Source: Motiliproteus sp.
GTDB lineage: Bacteria; Pseudomonadota; Gammaproteobacteria; Pseudomonadales; Balneatricaceae
NCBI GenBank assembly: GCA_026196225.1
Contig: JAPHRD010000024.1
Location: forward strand, 1 to 47,308
Direction: 5' to 3'
Length of the DNA stretch: 47,308 nt
In this document: piece after piece, positions 19,189-30,128 of the stretch
Numbering within the stretch: the first letter of the stretch is position 1
How the letters are laid out: every line of letters starts with the position of its first letter
Notes under the pieces: model-generated
The model's input: the letters and a program-made list of their open reading frames with translations, nothing else
Database searches by the model: none
What the model was told of the DNA's origin: nothing
Program-made: the position numbers and the translations under genes

Positions 19189-19302
19189 AACCTGCAGAAA
19201 ACAACCTTCACGACACAACGCTACCGGCCTACAAACAGATTCGGGTTATAATCCTGTGTTCCTTTTGCAAACCTGCAGCAAACGTCTGTTAACCGGTAAG
19301 CC

Positions 19303-21294
19303 ATGTCAGAATCACAACCTATTGCCCAGGCCAACATCCGCTGGGATGAAACGGGACTACCTCTTTCCGAACACTTCCAGGATTTTTACTTCTCCAAGCT
19401 TAATGGCCTAGAGGAAACCCACTATGTGTTTTTGGAGAACAACAAAATCCCGCAACGTTGGAAATCTCTGGCACCAAACGCGAGTTTCACCATTGCCGAA
19501 ACCGGATTCGGTACCGGCCTTAACTTTCTCGCCACCTGGCAATCCTGGCAGCAGCAGGCCCCCGCAGACGCACGTTTGCACTATCTTTCGGTGGAAAAGT
19601 ATCCTCTCGCACTCCAGGATCTACAAAAAGCGCTAGCACTATGGCCTCAGCTCGCCCCTCTAGCTGACCAATTGACAGCATCCTACCCCATCTCTTGCGA
19701 CGGTTTTCATCGCCTTCACTTCGATCAAGGGCGTGTCACCCTCACTCTGATGCTGGGAGACGCTGACAGACTTTTTGATCAACTCGAAGGACAGGTCGAT
19801 GCCTGGTATCTGGACGGATTCTCGCCGGCAAAAAACCCTGACATGTGGACCGAATCCCTTTTTTCTGCCATGGCGGAGCACAGCCATGGGGAATCGACCT
19901 ATAGCACCTTTACCGCCGCTAGCATTGTCAGCCGGGGATTAACTCAGCACGGATTCTCAGTGGAAAAGCGTCCTGGTTTCGGGCGTAAACGGGAGATGCT
20001 GCGGGGACAGTATCAAGCCGACGAACAGCCCGCTAAAATGATTGATAAACCCTGGTTTACGCCACCCCAGCCGATCCTCGCCAGCAAACGCGAAGCGATG
20101 GTTATCGGCGCAGGCATTGCCGGTTGCTCAGCTGCACGATCCTTGGCCAATCGAGGCTGGAAGGTCAGTTTAATCGACCGGCACTCCCAGGTTGCCGAAG
20201 AAGCCTCCGGCAACGATCAGGGTATCCTCTACGCGAAACTGCCTGCAAAACCGACCCTTGCCAGCCGGATCCACCTAGCTGGGTATCTCTATAGCCAACA
20301 ACTTTTACAGCAACTACTACCCGGCGCCGATAGTTGGTCAGACTGCGGCTTATTGCAACTGGCACTGTCACCTAAAGAACATCAAAAACAGTTAAAACTG
20401 TTGGATCTTCAGAACTACCCACCCGAGCTGGTTACCGGCGTCGATACTGAAGAAGCTAGCAGAATTGCAGGTTGTCAGTTGCAGCACCCCGCGCTTTACT
20501 TCCCTAGCTCTGGCTGGATTAACCCACCCAGCCTCTGTCGTGAATTGGTTTCGCATCCCAATATCCGACTTGTGAATAATCAAGAGGTCGATCGTCTACA
20601 ACAATCCCCCTCGGGGACATGGTCTGCCCTTGATCAAAATGGCGAGATCATCAGCCAAGCCTCGGTTGCCGTGATCGCTACTGCCCACCACACCACCCAG
20701 TTTTCGCAACTACAGTGGTTGCCGCTAAAATCGATTCGCGGCCAGGTAAGCAGCTTGCCACAACCATCTGGCAGCAACCTAAACACCGTCATTTGCGGAA
20801 ACAGCTACATCTCACCACCTTGGCGTGGGCGCTTCTGCTTTGGTGCCACTTTTAATCTAAGAGACGATGAACAATCGGTCCGGATTGAAGATCATCATCA
20901 CAATCTGGAAAACACCCAACAACTGGTCGCTGAACTTACAGAACAATTGAAAAGCAGCGATCCAGCACAGTGGCGTGGACGGGTGGGATTTCGCTGTACG
21001 ACTCCAGACTACCTGCCGATAGTGGGTGCGATCCCCGATCAACAGCAGTTTATCGATGCGTATGCCGAACTAAGCTTTGATGCAAAAGCCAAAATTGATC
21101 ATCCACCGCAGCATTTAAGCGGCCTCTATTGCAGCTTAGGGCACGGTTCCAAAGGGATGATTACCGCACCATTGGCCGGCGAAACCATTGCCAGCATGGT
21201 AGATGGGGATCCCTTGCCACTACAACGCCCACTGCTGCATGCACTCAATCCCGCACGTTTTATCATCAAGGATTTAATCCGTCGGGCGATATAA
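19303..21294 (+). CDS. mnmC: Bifunctional tRNA 5-methylaminomethyl-2-thiouridine biosynthesis protein MnmC
   Basis: 663 residues, close to the E. coli length (668). The N-terminal methyltransferase (about 1-240) carries the SAM motif IAETGFGTGLNFLATW and the catalytic-site stretch WYLDGFSPAKNPDMW. The C-terminal FAD-dependent oxidoreductase starts at about 265 with the dinucleotide motif VIGAGIAGCSAARSL and contains EEASGNDQGILYAKL. The oxidase half converts cmnm5(s2)U34 to nm5(s2)U34 and the methyltransferase half makes mnm5(s2)U34 in tRNA. It is a single gene with its own upstream region and a start preceded by CCGGTAAG. Confidence 0.96.
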   Translation: MSESQPIAQANIRWDETGLPLSEHFQDFYFSKLNGLEETHYVFLENNKIPQRWKSLAPNASFTIAETGFGTGLNFLATWQSWQQQAPADARLHYLSVEKYPLALQDLQKALALWPQLAPLADQLTASYPISCDGFHRLHFDQGRVTLTLMLGDADRLFDQLEGQVDAWYLDGFSPAKNPDMWTESLFSAMAEHSHGESTYSTFTAASIVSRGLTQHGFSVEKRPGFGRKREMLRGQYQADEQPAKMIDKPWFTPPQPILASKREAMVIGAGIAGCSAARSLANRGWKVSLIDRHSQVAEEASGNDQGILYAKLPAKPTLASRIHLAGYLYSQQLLQQLLPGADSWSDCGLLQLALSPKEHQKQLKLLDLQNYPPELVTGVDTEEASRIAGCQLQHPALYFPSSGWINPPSLCRELVSHPNIRLVNNQEVDRLQQSPSGTWSALDQNGEIISQASVAVIATAHHTTQFSQLQWLPLKSIRGQVSSLPQPSGSNLNTVICGNSYISPPWRGRFCFGATFNLRDDEQSVRIEDHHHNLENTQQLVAELTEQLKSSDPAQWRGRVGFRCTTPDYLPIVGAIPDQQQFIDAYAELSFDAKAKIDHPPQHLSGLYCSLGHGSKGMITAPLAGETIASMVDGDPLPLQRPLLHALNPARFIIKDLIRRAI

Positions 21295-21441
21295 TAAGGA
21301 ACGACAACAGCAGAGAATCTGCAAACAATTCCAACACATTCTCTGATTTTCTCCGCTTTTAGGGCACAATTGGATAAATTACCGGTCAGACAGGTAGATA
21401 CCCACCCGTTAGGGTAAGCAACCTAGACCAGGAGTATGGTA

Positions 21442-22101
21442 ATGGCTTTGGTGATATACGATCACGGATATCGTATTCAAACCCCTGTCAGCTCGGTGCT
21501 GCCAAACCGCACCGTTGAGCAGATGACAGAGATGCACAGTGGCCGCGGCATTCCCTCCAGCGAACACCAGGTCACCCCACCAGAAAGTGAAATCCCGGCG
21601 CAGCAACGTAAACGATCTCAGGGTAACAAAGCCAAGCAAGCCTATGCCGACACCGCCCAATTAAACCGTCGCCAGACCGATAGACCCAACTTTGCCGTCA
21701 ATCGAATCATGACCCGACCGGTGATTACAGTCACCATGGATGCAAGCCTAAATGACGCCTGGAACCAGATGACGAGGTATCAGATTAAGCATTTGGCAGT
21801 AATCGCTGCAGCAGGCAGGTTGATGGGCGTACTAACCGAGCGGGATCTATTGCGCAGAAGCGCTAATCGTCCCCACCAGGGACCGGTGATCGACCGCAAC
21901 GATATCCGTGGAGGCTATTCCACCCAAATGGTGGTTGCCAGCCCAGACACCCCTGTACGGCAGATCGCCTTAGTGATGTTTGATCATAAAGTCAGTTGCA
22001 TCCCCATCGTAGAGGACAACGGCCACCTTGTTGGCATGGTCACCCGCAGCGATATGCTGCCATTAATTGCCAATGATCGTAGATTTGAACAGTGGATTTA
22101 A
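21442..22101 (+). CDS. CBS-domain pair protein
   Basis: 219 residues from the ATG at 21442, which is 7 bases after AGGAG (21430-21434); the ATG at 21436 is only one base from it. Residues about 1-85 are polar and likely disordered. A tandem CBS pair follows: IMTRPVITVTMDASLNDAWN through GVLTERDLLRR, then MVVASPDTPVRQIALVMFDH through GMVTRSDMLP. CBS pairs bind adenine nucleotides and report energy status or regulate a partner. No catalytic domain is attached. The gene converges with the DUF4126 gene and their stops overlap by 4 bases. Confidence 0.88.
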   Translation: MALVIYDHGYRIQTPVSSVLPNRTVEQMTEMHSGRGIPSSEHQVTPPESEIPAQQRKRSQGNKAKQAYADTAQLNRRQTDRPNFAVNRIMTRPVITVTMDASLNDAWNQMTRYQIKHLAVIAAAGRLMGVLTERDLLRRSANRPHQGPVIDRNDIRGGYSTQMVVASPDTPVRQIALVMFDHKVSCIPIVEDNGHLVGMVTRSDMLPLIANDRRFEQWI

Positions 22102-22784
22102 TGCTGCTGCTTATTCAGATCAGCATTACTGTTGGACGGTAAGGGTTGAGGTTTCGGCGGAGGAATAGATTCATCCGAGCCGCCGGTAATTAATCGGGCC
22201 AGAAAACCAAATACCTTTTTCACTCCGCGCCAAATCTTCGGCAACAACCAGATCAGCAGTAAGATAAACACCACCAACATACCCAGGAACACATATGGCT
22301 GCTGTAGCGCCGCCCAAATACCGGCGATTACCGCAACGTCCTCACCAATTGAGGCAATCCAGTTACTCACCGGTTCCGGCGAGGTATTGATCATCACCCG
22401 CCCCCCAGCTTTGGCGGCATGTGAGCCCGCAGCCAAACCACCACCAACAATGGCAGCAGCTAACTCCACAGCAATATTCATATCGCCTACCGCACCGGCA
22501 GCGAGAGCAGCACCTGCGGGTATTCGAATAAAGGTATGCAAGGTATCCCAGCCGGTATCCACACCCGGCACCTTGTCTGCAAAGAACTCCACCGCATACA
22601 TAAATCCAGCGGCGGCTATAACTAAGGGATTAGCCAGTACTTCAAGATCAGGGGGTAGATCGATATTGCCGGTATTTGCCATAAAGCCCAGCATCAACAG
22701 GGTAGCGTAGAGATTGATACCACTGGCCCAACCCACACCCATAGTCAGAGCAATCATCGCAACGACTGAATCTAGCTGTTCCAT
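22098..22784 (-). CDS. DUF4126 family membrane protein
   Basis: 228 residues with several hydrophobic segments: about 5-35, 52-68, 88-120 and 150-185. The glycine/alanine-rich stretch AAIVGGGLAAGSHAAKAGGR is characteristic of DUF4126. The C-terminal 35 residues are polar and proline-rich (IPPPKPQPLP). The role is unknown. It is convergent with the CBS protein gene and upstream of nothing on its own strand, so it is probably monocistronic. Confidence 0.82.
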   Translation of the reverse strand: MEQLDSVVAMIALTMGVGWASGINLYATLLMLGFMANTGNIDLPPDLEVLANPLVIAAAGFMYAVEFFADKVPGVDTGWDTLHTFIRIPAGAALAAGAVGDMNIAVELAAAIVGGGLAAGSHAAKAGGRVMINTSPEPVSNWIASIGEDVAVIAGIWAALQQPYVFLGMLVVFILLLIWLLPKIWRGVKKVFGFLARLITGGSDESIPPPKPQPLPSNSNADLNKQQH

Positions 22785-22881
22785 AAAATAGTCTCATATA
22801 GTGGCCAAGCTTGATTATGAACCCCGCAACCTTAACCCCAGCTTAACTTAACGCTGTCACTGAATTGGCCACTAATTCTTT

Positions 22882-23105
22882 TTAATTCATATCGTTAAGC
22901 TGATCTTTGGGAATAATATTGCAGGTATTCATGTAGCTATCAAAATGAATAATAGCCTCGCCGCGCTGTAATTGCCGTAAAACTGCGGCCACTTTATCTG
23001 CCAAACTGTAGTTGGCGTGACCATAATCGGTGCCTTCACGGGTGACATACTCTTCGATCAGGCCCTGAAGCGCCTCTTCACTGAGCTGTTGGTAGGGTAT
23101 TTCCA

Positions 23106-23106
<1 letters not shown>
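22882..23106 (-). CDS. yheU: YheU family protein (UPF0270)
   Basis: 74 residues, the usual size of YheU. Conserved opening IPYQQLSEEALQGLIEEYVT, then REGTDYG and a C-terminal NIIP motif. The start overlaps the ligA stop (TGATG), so translation is coupled to ligA. Function is unknown; members are small, cytoplasmic and conserved in gammaproteobacteria. Confidence 0.88.
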
Positions 23107-25190
<2,084 letters not shown>

Positions 25191-25203
25191 TCAGCCCGCT
25201 GAA

Positions 25204-26976
25204 TCAGGCGCGCTTGGCCAGTCGACGGCGCTCGAAGTCTCGGATCTGTTGCCGATAGTGCTCAATTGTCTGAGTCCGCATCACGCTGCGGCCCTCGTCC
25301 TTCATGACACCGCCCAAATTATCAGCGACTGCTTGTGCGGTACCCAACATGCAATCAAAGGCGTTCATCAGATCTTTCGGCTGAGTCATCTCCAGGAAAA
25401 AAGTAACCGCTGGCGTGTTGAATTGCTCTTTCCCTTCCATTTCGAAATAGCCGGGTTTCATAGCATTGGCCATACTGAACTGAACCGCACCAGCTTGAGG
25501 GCCATCTTCATAGCGATGAAAGATCTTCATATCACCATATTCCATGCCACAGGCTTCCACCAACTTAAACAGCGTACCGCCATTGAAGGGTTGCCGCCCA
25601 GCGACACTAATCACCAAAACTGGGCTCTGTTCCGGCTCTTCGACGACGGGTTCTAGAGCTTTGGCTGATTTCAGTGGAGCCGTTTCTGTTTTGGCAGCGT
25701 TCTTTTTGGCAAGACGCTTGGACTTACGTTTCTTAAGCTTTGGCGCCGGTTTCTCTTCGGGTTCAGGAGCGAGCTCAGGATCAAGGTCAAAAAAGCTGGT
25801 CTGAATCTCTTCTCGCAAGCGCCGCATGCGCGACTTTTTCTTAGCTGGTGGTTTTTCAGCAACTGGCTTTTCGGCTTGGATCTGGTGTTGCTCCAGTTCC
25901 TCTGCCTGAACACCACCCAGAGATTCTAAGGCAGCTTCCAAGGCATCTGCATCTTTATCGATTTGGTTATCCGAAGACAAAGGCGCTTCAGTTGCCGATT
26001 CAGGAGATATGAGCTTTTCCGGCTCAGTCAGCACAGATTCCACTTGCACAGACTCTGCCTGCTTTTCACTGGCCACCTGACTTTGTTCTGGTTCAGGCTG
26101 GGAACGTCCGTACATCTGATCCATCAGTACGGTGACCGGCTTGCTCAGGTCGAGTTCCTCTTCACTCTCCTCTACAAGAGCAACCTGGGGACGGGAATGA
26201 TCTTGCTGCGGAGCGGATGACGCAACGGGGTCAGCGACGAAGGTTGATGGGTCCAGTTCAGAAATATCTGGCTCGAACGATTCAGTCGGAACAGAAACGG
26301 GTTGCTCGACTTTCTTAACCCGCACCGGGCTAATAATACCTTCACCGGAGAAATCACTCTCCCATGAGTTCGAAGATGCTTCAGGGCTGCCATTTTTTTC
26401 GGCCAAGACCGATTCAGCATCAGCCTGAAGTAGATCGAGATCAGCAAAATCAGGCTCTCGACGGCCCGACTCTTGTGCAGACTGCTGCTGGTATGGTTTT
26501 GGCTGTTTTGCGGCGGGAATGTCCAGGTAATTTTCAGATAAGCGGTTGGTCCCGGCGACAGCAGATTGCACAAAAGCTTCTTCACTGAGAGGCTCATCAA
26601 CCTGGCGCTTTTCAACCAGATTATCTTCTGCTGGAGCTACCCGTTGCCGACCATCTGAATCTTTCAGCCATTCATGGGCACCTTCACCCACGCCCTTGAA
26701 ATCACCCTGAAGTAACAGGTCAACGTCATCGTTTGCTGTTTGATCCAGTTTGGCTTGCGGCTCCGACTCGCCCTGCTGGTCGGGAGAGAGCGTGGTTGCG
26801 ACTCTGGCACCACCATTCGGTAGTTCGCTACTCAGATCAACTTCCGGAAAGTCTTTAAACTGATTATCGATATCGAGGCTCAATTTACCTCGTTTTTTCA
26901 CCCGCCGAATTCCGTCGGCGATGATGATCACCAGAGCCAACACGCCTCCAATGATCAACCAATCACGTAAGTCCAT
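25204..26976 (-). CDS. zipA: Cell division protein ZipA, long-linker form
   Basis: 590 residues against about 330 in E. coli. One N-terminal membrane helix (WLIIGGVLALVIIIADGIRR, 6-25) precedes a basic stretch. The long linker (about 45-450) is rich in Glu, Pro, Gln and Ser with a strongly basic patch near 380-430 (KKKSRMRRL and KLKKRKSKRLAKK). The C-terminal FtsZ-binding domain runs 451-590 (SPVLVISVAGRQPFNGGTLF at its start). ZipA tethers FtsZ to the inner membrane at division. The extra length is all in the linker. The ligA neighbour supports the assignment. Confidence 0.93.
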   Translation of the reverse strand: MDLRDWLIIGGVLALVIIIADGIRRVKKRGKLSLDIDNQFKDFPEVDLSSELPNGGARVATTLSPDQQGESEPQAKLDQTANDDVDLLLQGDFKGVGEGAHEWLKDSDGRQRVAPAEDNLVEKRQVDEPLSEEAFVQSAVAGTNRLSENYLDIPAAKQPKPYQQQSAQESGRREPDFADLDLLQADAESVLAEKNGSPEASSNSWESDFSGEGIISPVRVKKVEQPVSVPTESFEPDISELDPSTFVADPVASSAPQQDHSRPQVALVEESEEELDLSKPVTVLMDQMYGRSQPEPEQSQVASEKQAESVQVESVLTEPEKLISPESATEAPLSSDNQIDKDADALEAALESLGGVQAEELEQHQIQAEKPVAEKPPAKKKSRMRRLREEIQTSFFDLDPELAPEPEEKPAPKLKKRKSKRLAKKNAAKTETAPLKSAKALEPVVEEPEQSPVLVISVAGRQPFNGGTLFKLVEACGMEYGDMKIFHRYEDGPQAGAVQFSMANAMKPGYFEMEGKEQFNTPAVTFFLEMTQPKDLMNAFDCMLGTAQAVADNLGGVMKDEGRSVMRTQTIEHYRQQIRDFERRRLAKRA

Positions 26977-27045
26977 AACTCAACCATTTGTGCTTCGGTC
27001 CGAATGAGTGCTGACGACGTCTACCAGGCATAAAGCCTAACCAAA

Positions 27046-27537
27046 CTATTGGTCGCCCTTATCTTTATCTCCAAGCAGGCGCTTCAGCCGTTCTTGCTCG
27101 TTATCGGCAAGCCCCTGCTCAGGTTTATGTTCTTTTGTCTTTCGCTTTTTCGCAACAACAAACACCACCAAGGCGCCAAAAGCCAACAATGCAATGGGAC
27201 CGTACCAGAGCAGAGCCGTCGTTGAATCACGCTTGGGGCGGTAACGAACGAAATCACCGTATCGAGCAACCATAAAATCAACCACCTGCTGATTAGATTG
27301 CCCCTCCTCAACCATTCGATGGATTTCGCGGCGCATATCCGACGCGATAGGAGAATTTGAATCCGATAGGTTCTGATTTTGACACTTTGGACAGCGCAAT
27401 TCCTCAGTCAATAACTTAAATTGACCGCGGTTCTCATCATCGGTAAACAGATACGTATCGATGGCAGCATGGGAAACGGCAGATAGCAGCATGCCGAACA
27501 TGCATCCACAAATAAATTGCCAAGGTTTTCTAAACAT
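27046..27537 (-). CDS. ccmH: Cytochrome c maturation protein CcmH
   Basis: 163 residues from the ATG at 27537, because AAGGAGG lies just upstream, overlapping the ccmD stop; the frame to 27579 lacks this. It has a signal sequence or N-terminal membrane helix. The redox motif is LRCPKCQNQN (Cys49, Cys52), followed by the RREIHRMVEEGQSNQQ region and a C-terminal transmembrane helix near 108-128. CcmH helps reduce the apocytochrome heme-binding cysteines in the periplasm. It is directly joined to ccmD with no ccmE, ccmF or ccmG between. Confidence 0.94.
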   Translation of the reverse strand: MFRKPWQFICGCMFGMLLSAVSHAAIDTYLFTDDENRGQFKLLTEELRCPKCQNQNLSDSNSPIASDMRREIHRMVEEGQSNQQVVDFMVARYGDFVRYRPKRDSTTALLWYGPIALLAFGALVVFVVAKKRKTKEHKPEQGLADNEQERLKRLLGDKDKGDQ

Positions 27538-27547
27538 ATGAGCCTCC

Positions 27548-27739
27548 TTAGCTTTTACTGTTGGAGATGCGTTGTTCACGCTTTAAGCGACGCGTCTGTT
27601 CATCAAAGAACTGTTTCTTCGACAGCAGCGGGCTAACAATATTATAAATCAGGATCGTGGCGGCGATAGCATAACAGGTCCATACATAGGGGCCGTGGCC
27701 ACCCATCTCGATCAAATCGCTGAATGATTCAAAATGCAC
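27548..27739 (-). CDS. ccmD: Cytochrome c maturation protein CcmD
   Basis: 63 residues from a GTG at 27739, 8 bases after GGAGGG and one base after the ccmC stop; the longer frame to 27787 lies inside ccmC. The signature MGGHGPYVWTCYA is followed by one transmembrane helix (to about residue 36) and a basic cytoplasmic tail. CcmD is needed to release holo-CcmE from the CcmABC complex. Its stop codon overlaps the Shine-Dalgarno of ccmH. Confidence 0.92.
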   Translation of the reverse strand: MHFESFSDLIEMGGHGPYVWTCYAIAATILIYNIVSPLLSKKQFFDEQTRRLKREQRISNSKS

Positions 27740-27740
27740 C

Positions 27741-28496
27741 TTACTTTCCCTCCACCAACTGCTGTACCCAACTACTGCGTTTTTCACGTTGCAGAATCTC
27801 AGTGCGGGTACGCAGCATCAAAGCTACCGCAAAGAAACAGTAGAAGCCGATCACCATCACCAATAACGGCACCCACATTTCCGGCACCATCTTGGGCTTC
27901 TCGGTAATCGTAAAGGTGGCAGGCTGATGCAGCGTGTTCCACCACTCGACGGAATACTTGATGATAGGAATATTGACCAAGCCCACCAGCGACAATACCG
28001 CGCCCGCCTGGCCTGCATTGACCTCATTATCAATGGCACTGTGCAGGGTATAGACGCCGATATAGAGGAACAATAGGATCAACATCGAGGTCAACCGCGC
28101 ATCCCAGACCCACCAGGCACCCCAGGTTGGCTTACCCCAGATTGCACCAGTAGCCAGAGCCAAAATAGCGATAGTCGCACCGATAGGGGCACAGCTTTTG
28201 GCCACCATATCGGCCACTTTCATCTTCCAGATCAAGCTGATGGCCCCAGCAACCGCCATCAACATATAACAAGACTGCGCCAATACAGCGGCGGGAACAT
28301 GAATATAGATAATCCTGAAGCTATTACCCTGCTGATAATCGGGTGGCGCAAACGCCAGCCCCCAGGCAGCGCCCAGCACCAGTAATAATACCGCTGCGAC
28401 AGCAAACCAGGGAAGTAAACGGCTACTGATATCATAAAACCAACGGGGGGATCCCAATTGATAAAACCACTTTGGCATTTTCCAGCTTTTTGCCAT
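27741..28496 (-). CDS. ccmC: Heme exporter/handling protein CcmC
   Basis: 251 residues with six transmembrane segments. The tryptophan-rich heme-handling motif WGAWWVWDARLTS is present near the middle, and the two flanking histidines are visible in YIHVPAAV and near NTLHQP. CcmC attaches heme to CcmE at the periplasmic face. It is placed between ccmB and ccmD in the standard order. Confidence 0.96.
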   Translation of the reverse strand: MAKSWKMPKWFYQLGSPRWFYDISSRLLPWFAVAAVLLLVLGAAWGLAFAPPDYQQGNSFRIIYIHVPAAVLAQSCYMLMAVAGAISLIWKMKVADMVAKSCAPIGATIAILALATGAIWGKPTWGAWWVWDARLTSMLILLFLYIGVYTLHSAIDNEVNAGQAGAVLSLVGLVNIPIIKYSVEWWNTLHQPATFTITEKPKMVPEMWVPLLVMVIGFYCFFAVALMLRTRTEILQREKRSSWVQQLVEGK

Positions 28497-28522
28497 ATTC
28501 CTGCTCGTTATCGATAACTCAA

Positions 28523-29224
28523 TTAATTGCTGACACTAATCCGCAGAGCCGCTGCCACGGCGATTGGTGCCAATACGACCCCTAACGCCAGAATAGCACC
28601 CAATATTGCCAGATATCCATTGATTGGCAATCCCGATGCGGCGGCCTGTACGGCGCCGGTTCCAAAGATAAGCACGGGAATATAGAGGGGAAGCACCAGC
28701 AGCGTAATCAACACTCCGCCTTTACGTAAACCTACAGTTAAACCTGCACCAATAGCACCAATCAGACTCAGGGTCGGAGTACCGATCAACAAGGTCACAA
28801 CTAATGCCCCCATGGCACCATCGGGCAAAAACAGCATCACAGCCAGCAGTGGCGACATGATAGTCAGCGGTAATCCGCTAATCATCCAGTGGGCACAAAT
28901 TTTTGCGACAACCAATAACGCCAATGGCTGCGGGCTTAATAACATCTGCTCTAGAGAACCATCATCGAAGTCGGTTCGAAACAGACCATCCATCGACAAC
29001 AGGGTCGACAGCAAAGCAGCCACCCAGACAACACCCGCCGCCACTTCGGATAAAAACTTAGGTTCCGGACTAACACCTAGTGGGAAAAGCGTCGCCACCA
29101 TCAGGAAAAACACCAATGGACTGACCAGATCATTTCGACGCCGAAAGGCCAATAACAGATCCCGCTTCAGGGTGATCCAAAATACCGCGCCCAAACCCAG
29201 ATCAGATGTCGTGGAGTTAGTCAT
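28523..29224 (-). CDS. ccmB: Heme exporter protein CcmB
   Basis: 233 residues from the ATG at 29224, preceded by AGGGAG with 7-base spacing; the frame to 29254 is inside ccmA. It has about six transmembrane segments and the conserved RRRNDLVSPLVFFLMVATLF and DGSLEQMLLSP stretches. It is the membrane partner of the CcmA ATPase in the complex that releases holo-CcmE. The start overlaps the ccmA 3' end by 8 bases. Confidence 0.94.
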   Translation of the reverse strand: MTNSTTSDLGLGAVFWITLKRDLLLAFRRRNDLVSPLVFFLMVATLFPLGVSPEPKFLSEVAAGVVWVAALLSTLLSMDGLFRTDFDDGSLEQMLLSPQPLALLVVAKICAHWMISGLPLTIMSPLLAVMLFLPDGAMGALVVTLLIGTPTLSLIGAIGAGLTVGLRKGGVLITLLVLPLYIPVLIFGTGAVQAAASGLPINGYLAILGAILALGVVLAPIAVAAALRISVSN

Positions 29225-29879
29225 TGGGCTGCTCCCTAAGTTCCGCGGTTTCAATGCGCCCCAAGTTAACCTGACGGAGATTTTTGATGGCCAATTCGTG
29301 ATGGGTAGTCAGGATAACACTGCCCCCGGCAGCAGCATGCTTTTCAATCAGTGCTTCTTTGGCGGCGACACCCTTTTTGTCGATGGCAGTAAAGGGTTCA
29401 TCCAAAATCCAAAGCGGTGCATGACTCAGATACAGCCGAGCCAGACTGACGCGTCGGTTCTGACCGGCAGACAGCGAATGACAAGGCACATCTTCGTAAC
29501 CAAACAGGCCGACATTTTCCAGCGCTTCTAGAATTCGTTCACGCATGGTATCGGTTTCAGGATGCAGCGCCGCGTACCAGCGCAGATTTTCTTCAGGAGT
29601 GAGAGTTGCTTTGACGCCCGGTAGGTGGCCAAAGTAGAGCAGAGATTGCAGAAAATTATCCCTCACCTCAGAAACCGGTTCACCCTGAAAAAAGATATCT
29701 CCTTCAAAAGCACTGGAGAGCCCGCTGAGGATGCGCAGCAAAGTGGTTTTACCGCTTCCATTAGGACCTTCAACCTGCAGCACCTCGCCAGCATTGAGGG
29801 CGAAATCCAGACCTTCAAACAGAACCCGTTCGTCGCGTTCGCAAAAAAGTTGTTTTGCCTCTAACAGGGGGGTCGACAA
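29217..29879 (-). CDS. ccmA: Cytochrome c maturation ABC ATPase CcmA
   Basis: 220 residues. Walker A GPNGSGKT at 38-45, ABC signature LSAGQ at 136-140 and Walker B LWILDE at 156-161 are intact, as is the switch histidine in LTTHHE. ATP hydrolysis by CcmAB drives release of heme-loaded CcmE. It is the first gene of ccmABCDH and is divergent from the fliK-like gene. Confidence 0.95.
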   Translation of the reverse strand: MSTPLLEAKQLFCERDERVLFEGLDFALNAGEVLQVEGPNGSGKTTLLRILSGLSSAFEGDIFFQGEPVSEVRDNFLQSLLYFGHLPGVKATLTPEENLRWYAALHPETDTMRERILEALENVGLFGYEDVPCHSLSAGQNRRVSLARLYLSHAPLWILDEPFTAIDKKGVAAKEALIEKHAAAGGSVILTTHHELAIKNLRQVNLGRIETAELREQPND

Positions 29880-30031
29880 GTTCCAGCTCCCATTGCACTA
29901 CAGAAAATCAAAAATATGGCGTTAACAAGATAGATCAGCCACGCTTTCTATACATCCGAAATCAGCGCATTATATACGAATAATCTGGGACTGGGGCGAA
30001 TTCTTAGGCGTTTGCAGGGGCTATTATTCAC

Positions 30032-30053
30032 CCTGATCAAGAAATGGATCAGG
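30032..30053. repeat. Inverted repeat in the ccmA/fliK divergent intergenic region
   Basis: CCTGATC (30032-30038) and GATCAGG (30047-30053) form a perfect 7-base inverted repeat with an 8-base spacer, 75 bases upstream of the fliK-like start. It could be an operator or a leader hairpin; nothing else in 29880-30128 looks like a gene. Confidence 0.35.
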
Positions 30054-30128
30054 TCGTTTCCCAGGGGATGAATTCAGCACTCCCTATTGCTGATCAACCC
30101 AAACGAATTCACTCCCAGAGGAGCCACC

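Noticed and set aside
19247-19252. TATAAT upstream of mnmC as a sigma-70 -10 box
   Set aside because: No acceptable -35 hexamer lies 16-18 bases upstream, so it was left as a chance match.
19188-19283. Near-identical 15-base direct repeat around CCTGCAG before mnmC (19188-19202 and 19269-19283)
   Set aside because: Only two copies with one mismatch and no associated mobile or regulatory feature; likely coincidental.
29969-29974. TATAAT on the minus strand upstream of ccmA
   Set aside because: No TTGACA-like element at the right distance; the region is AT-rich enough for a chance hit.
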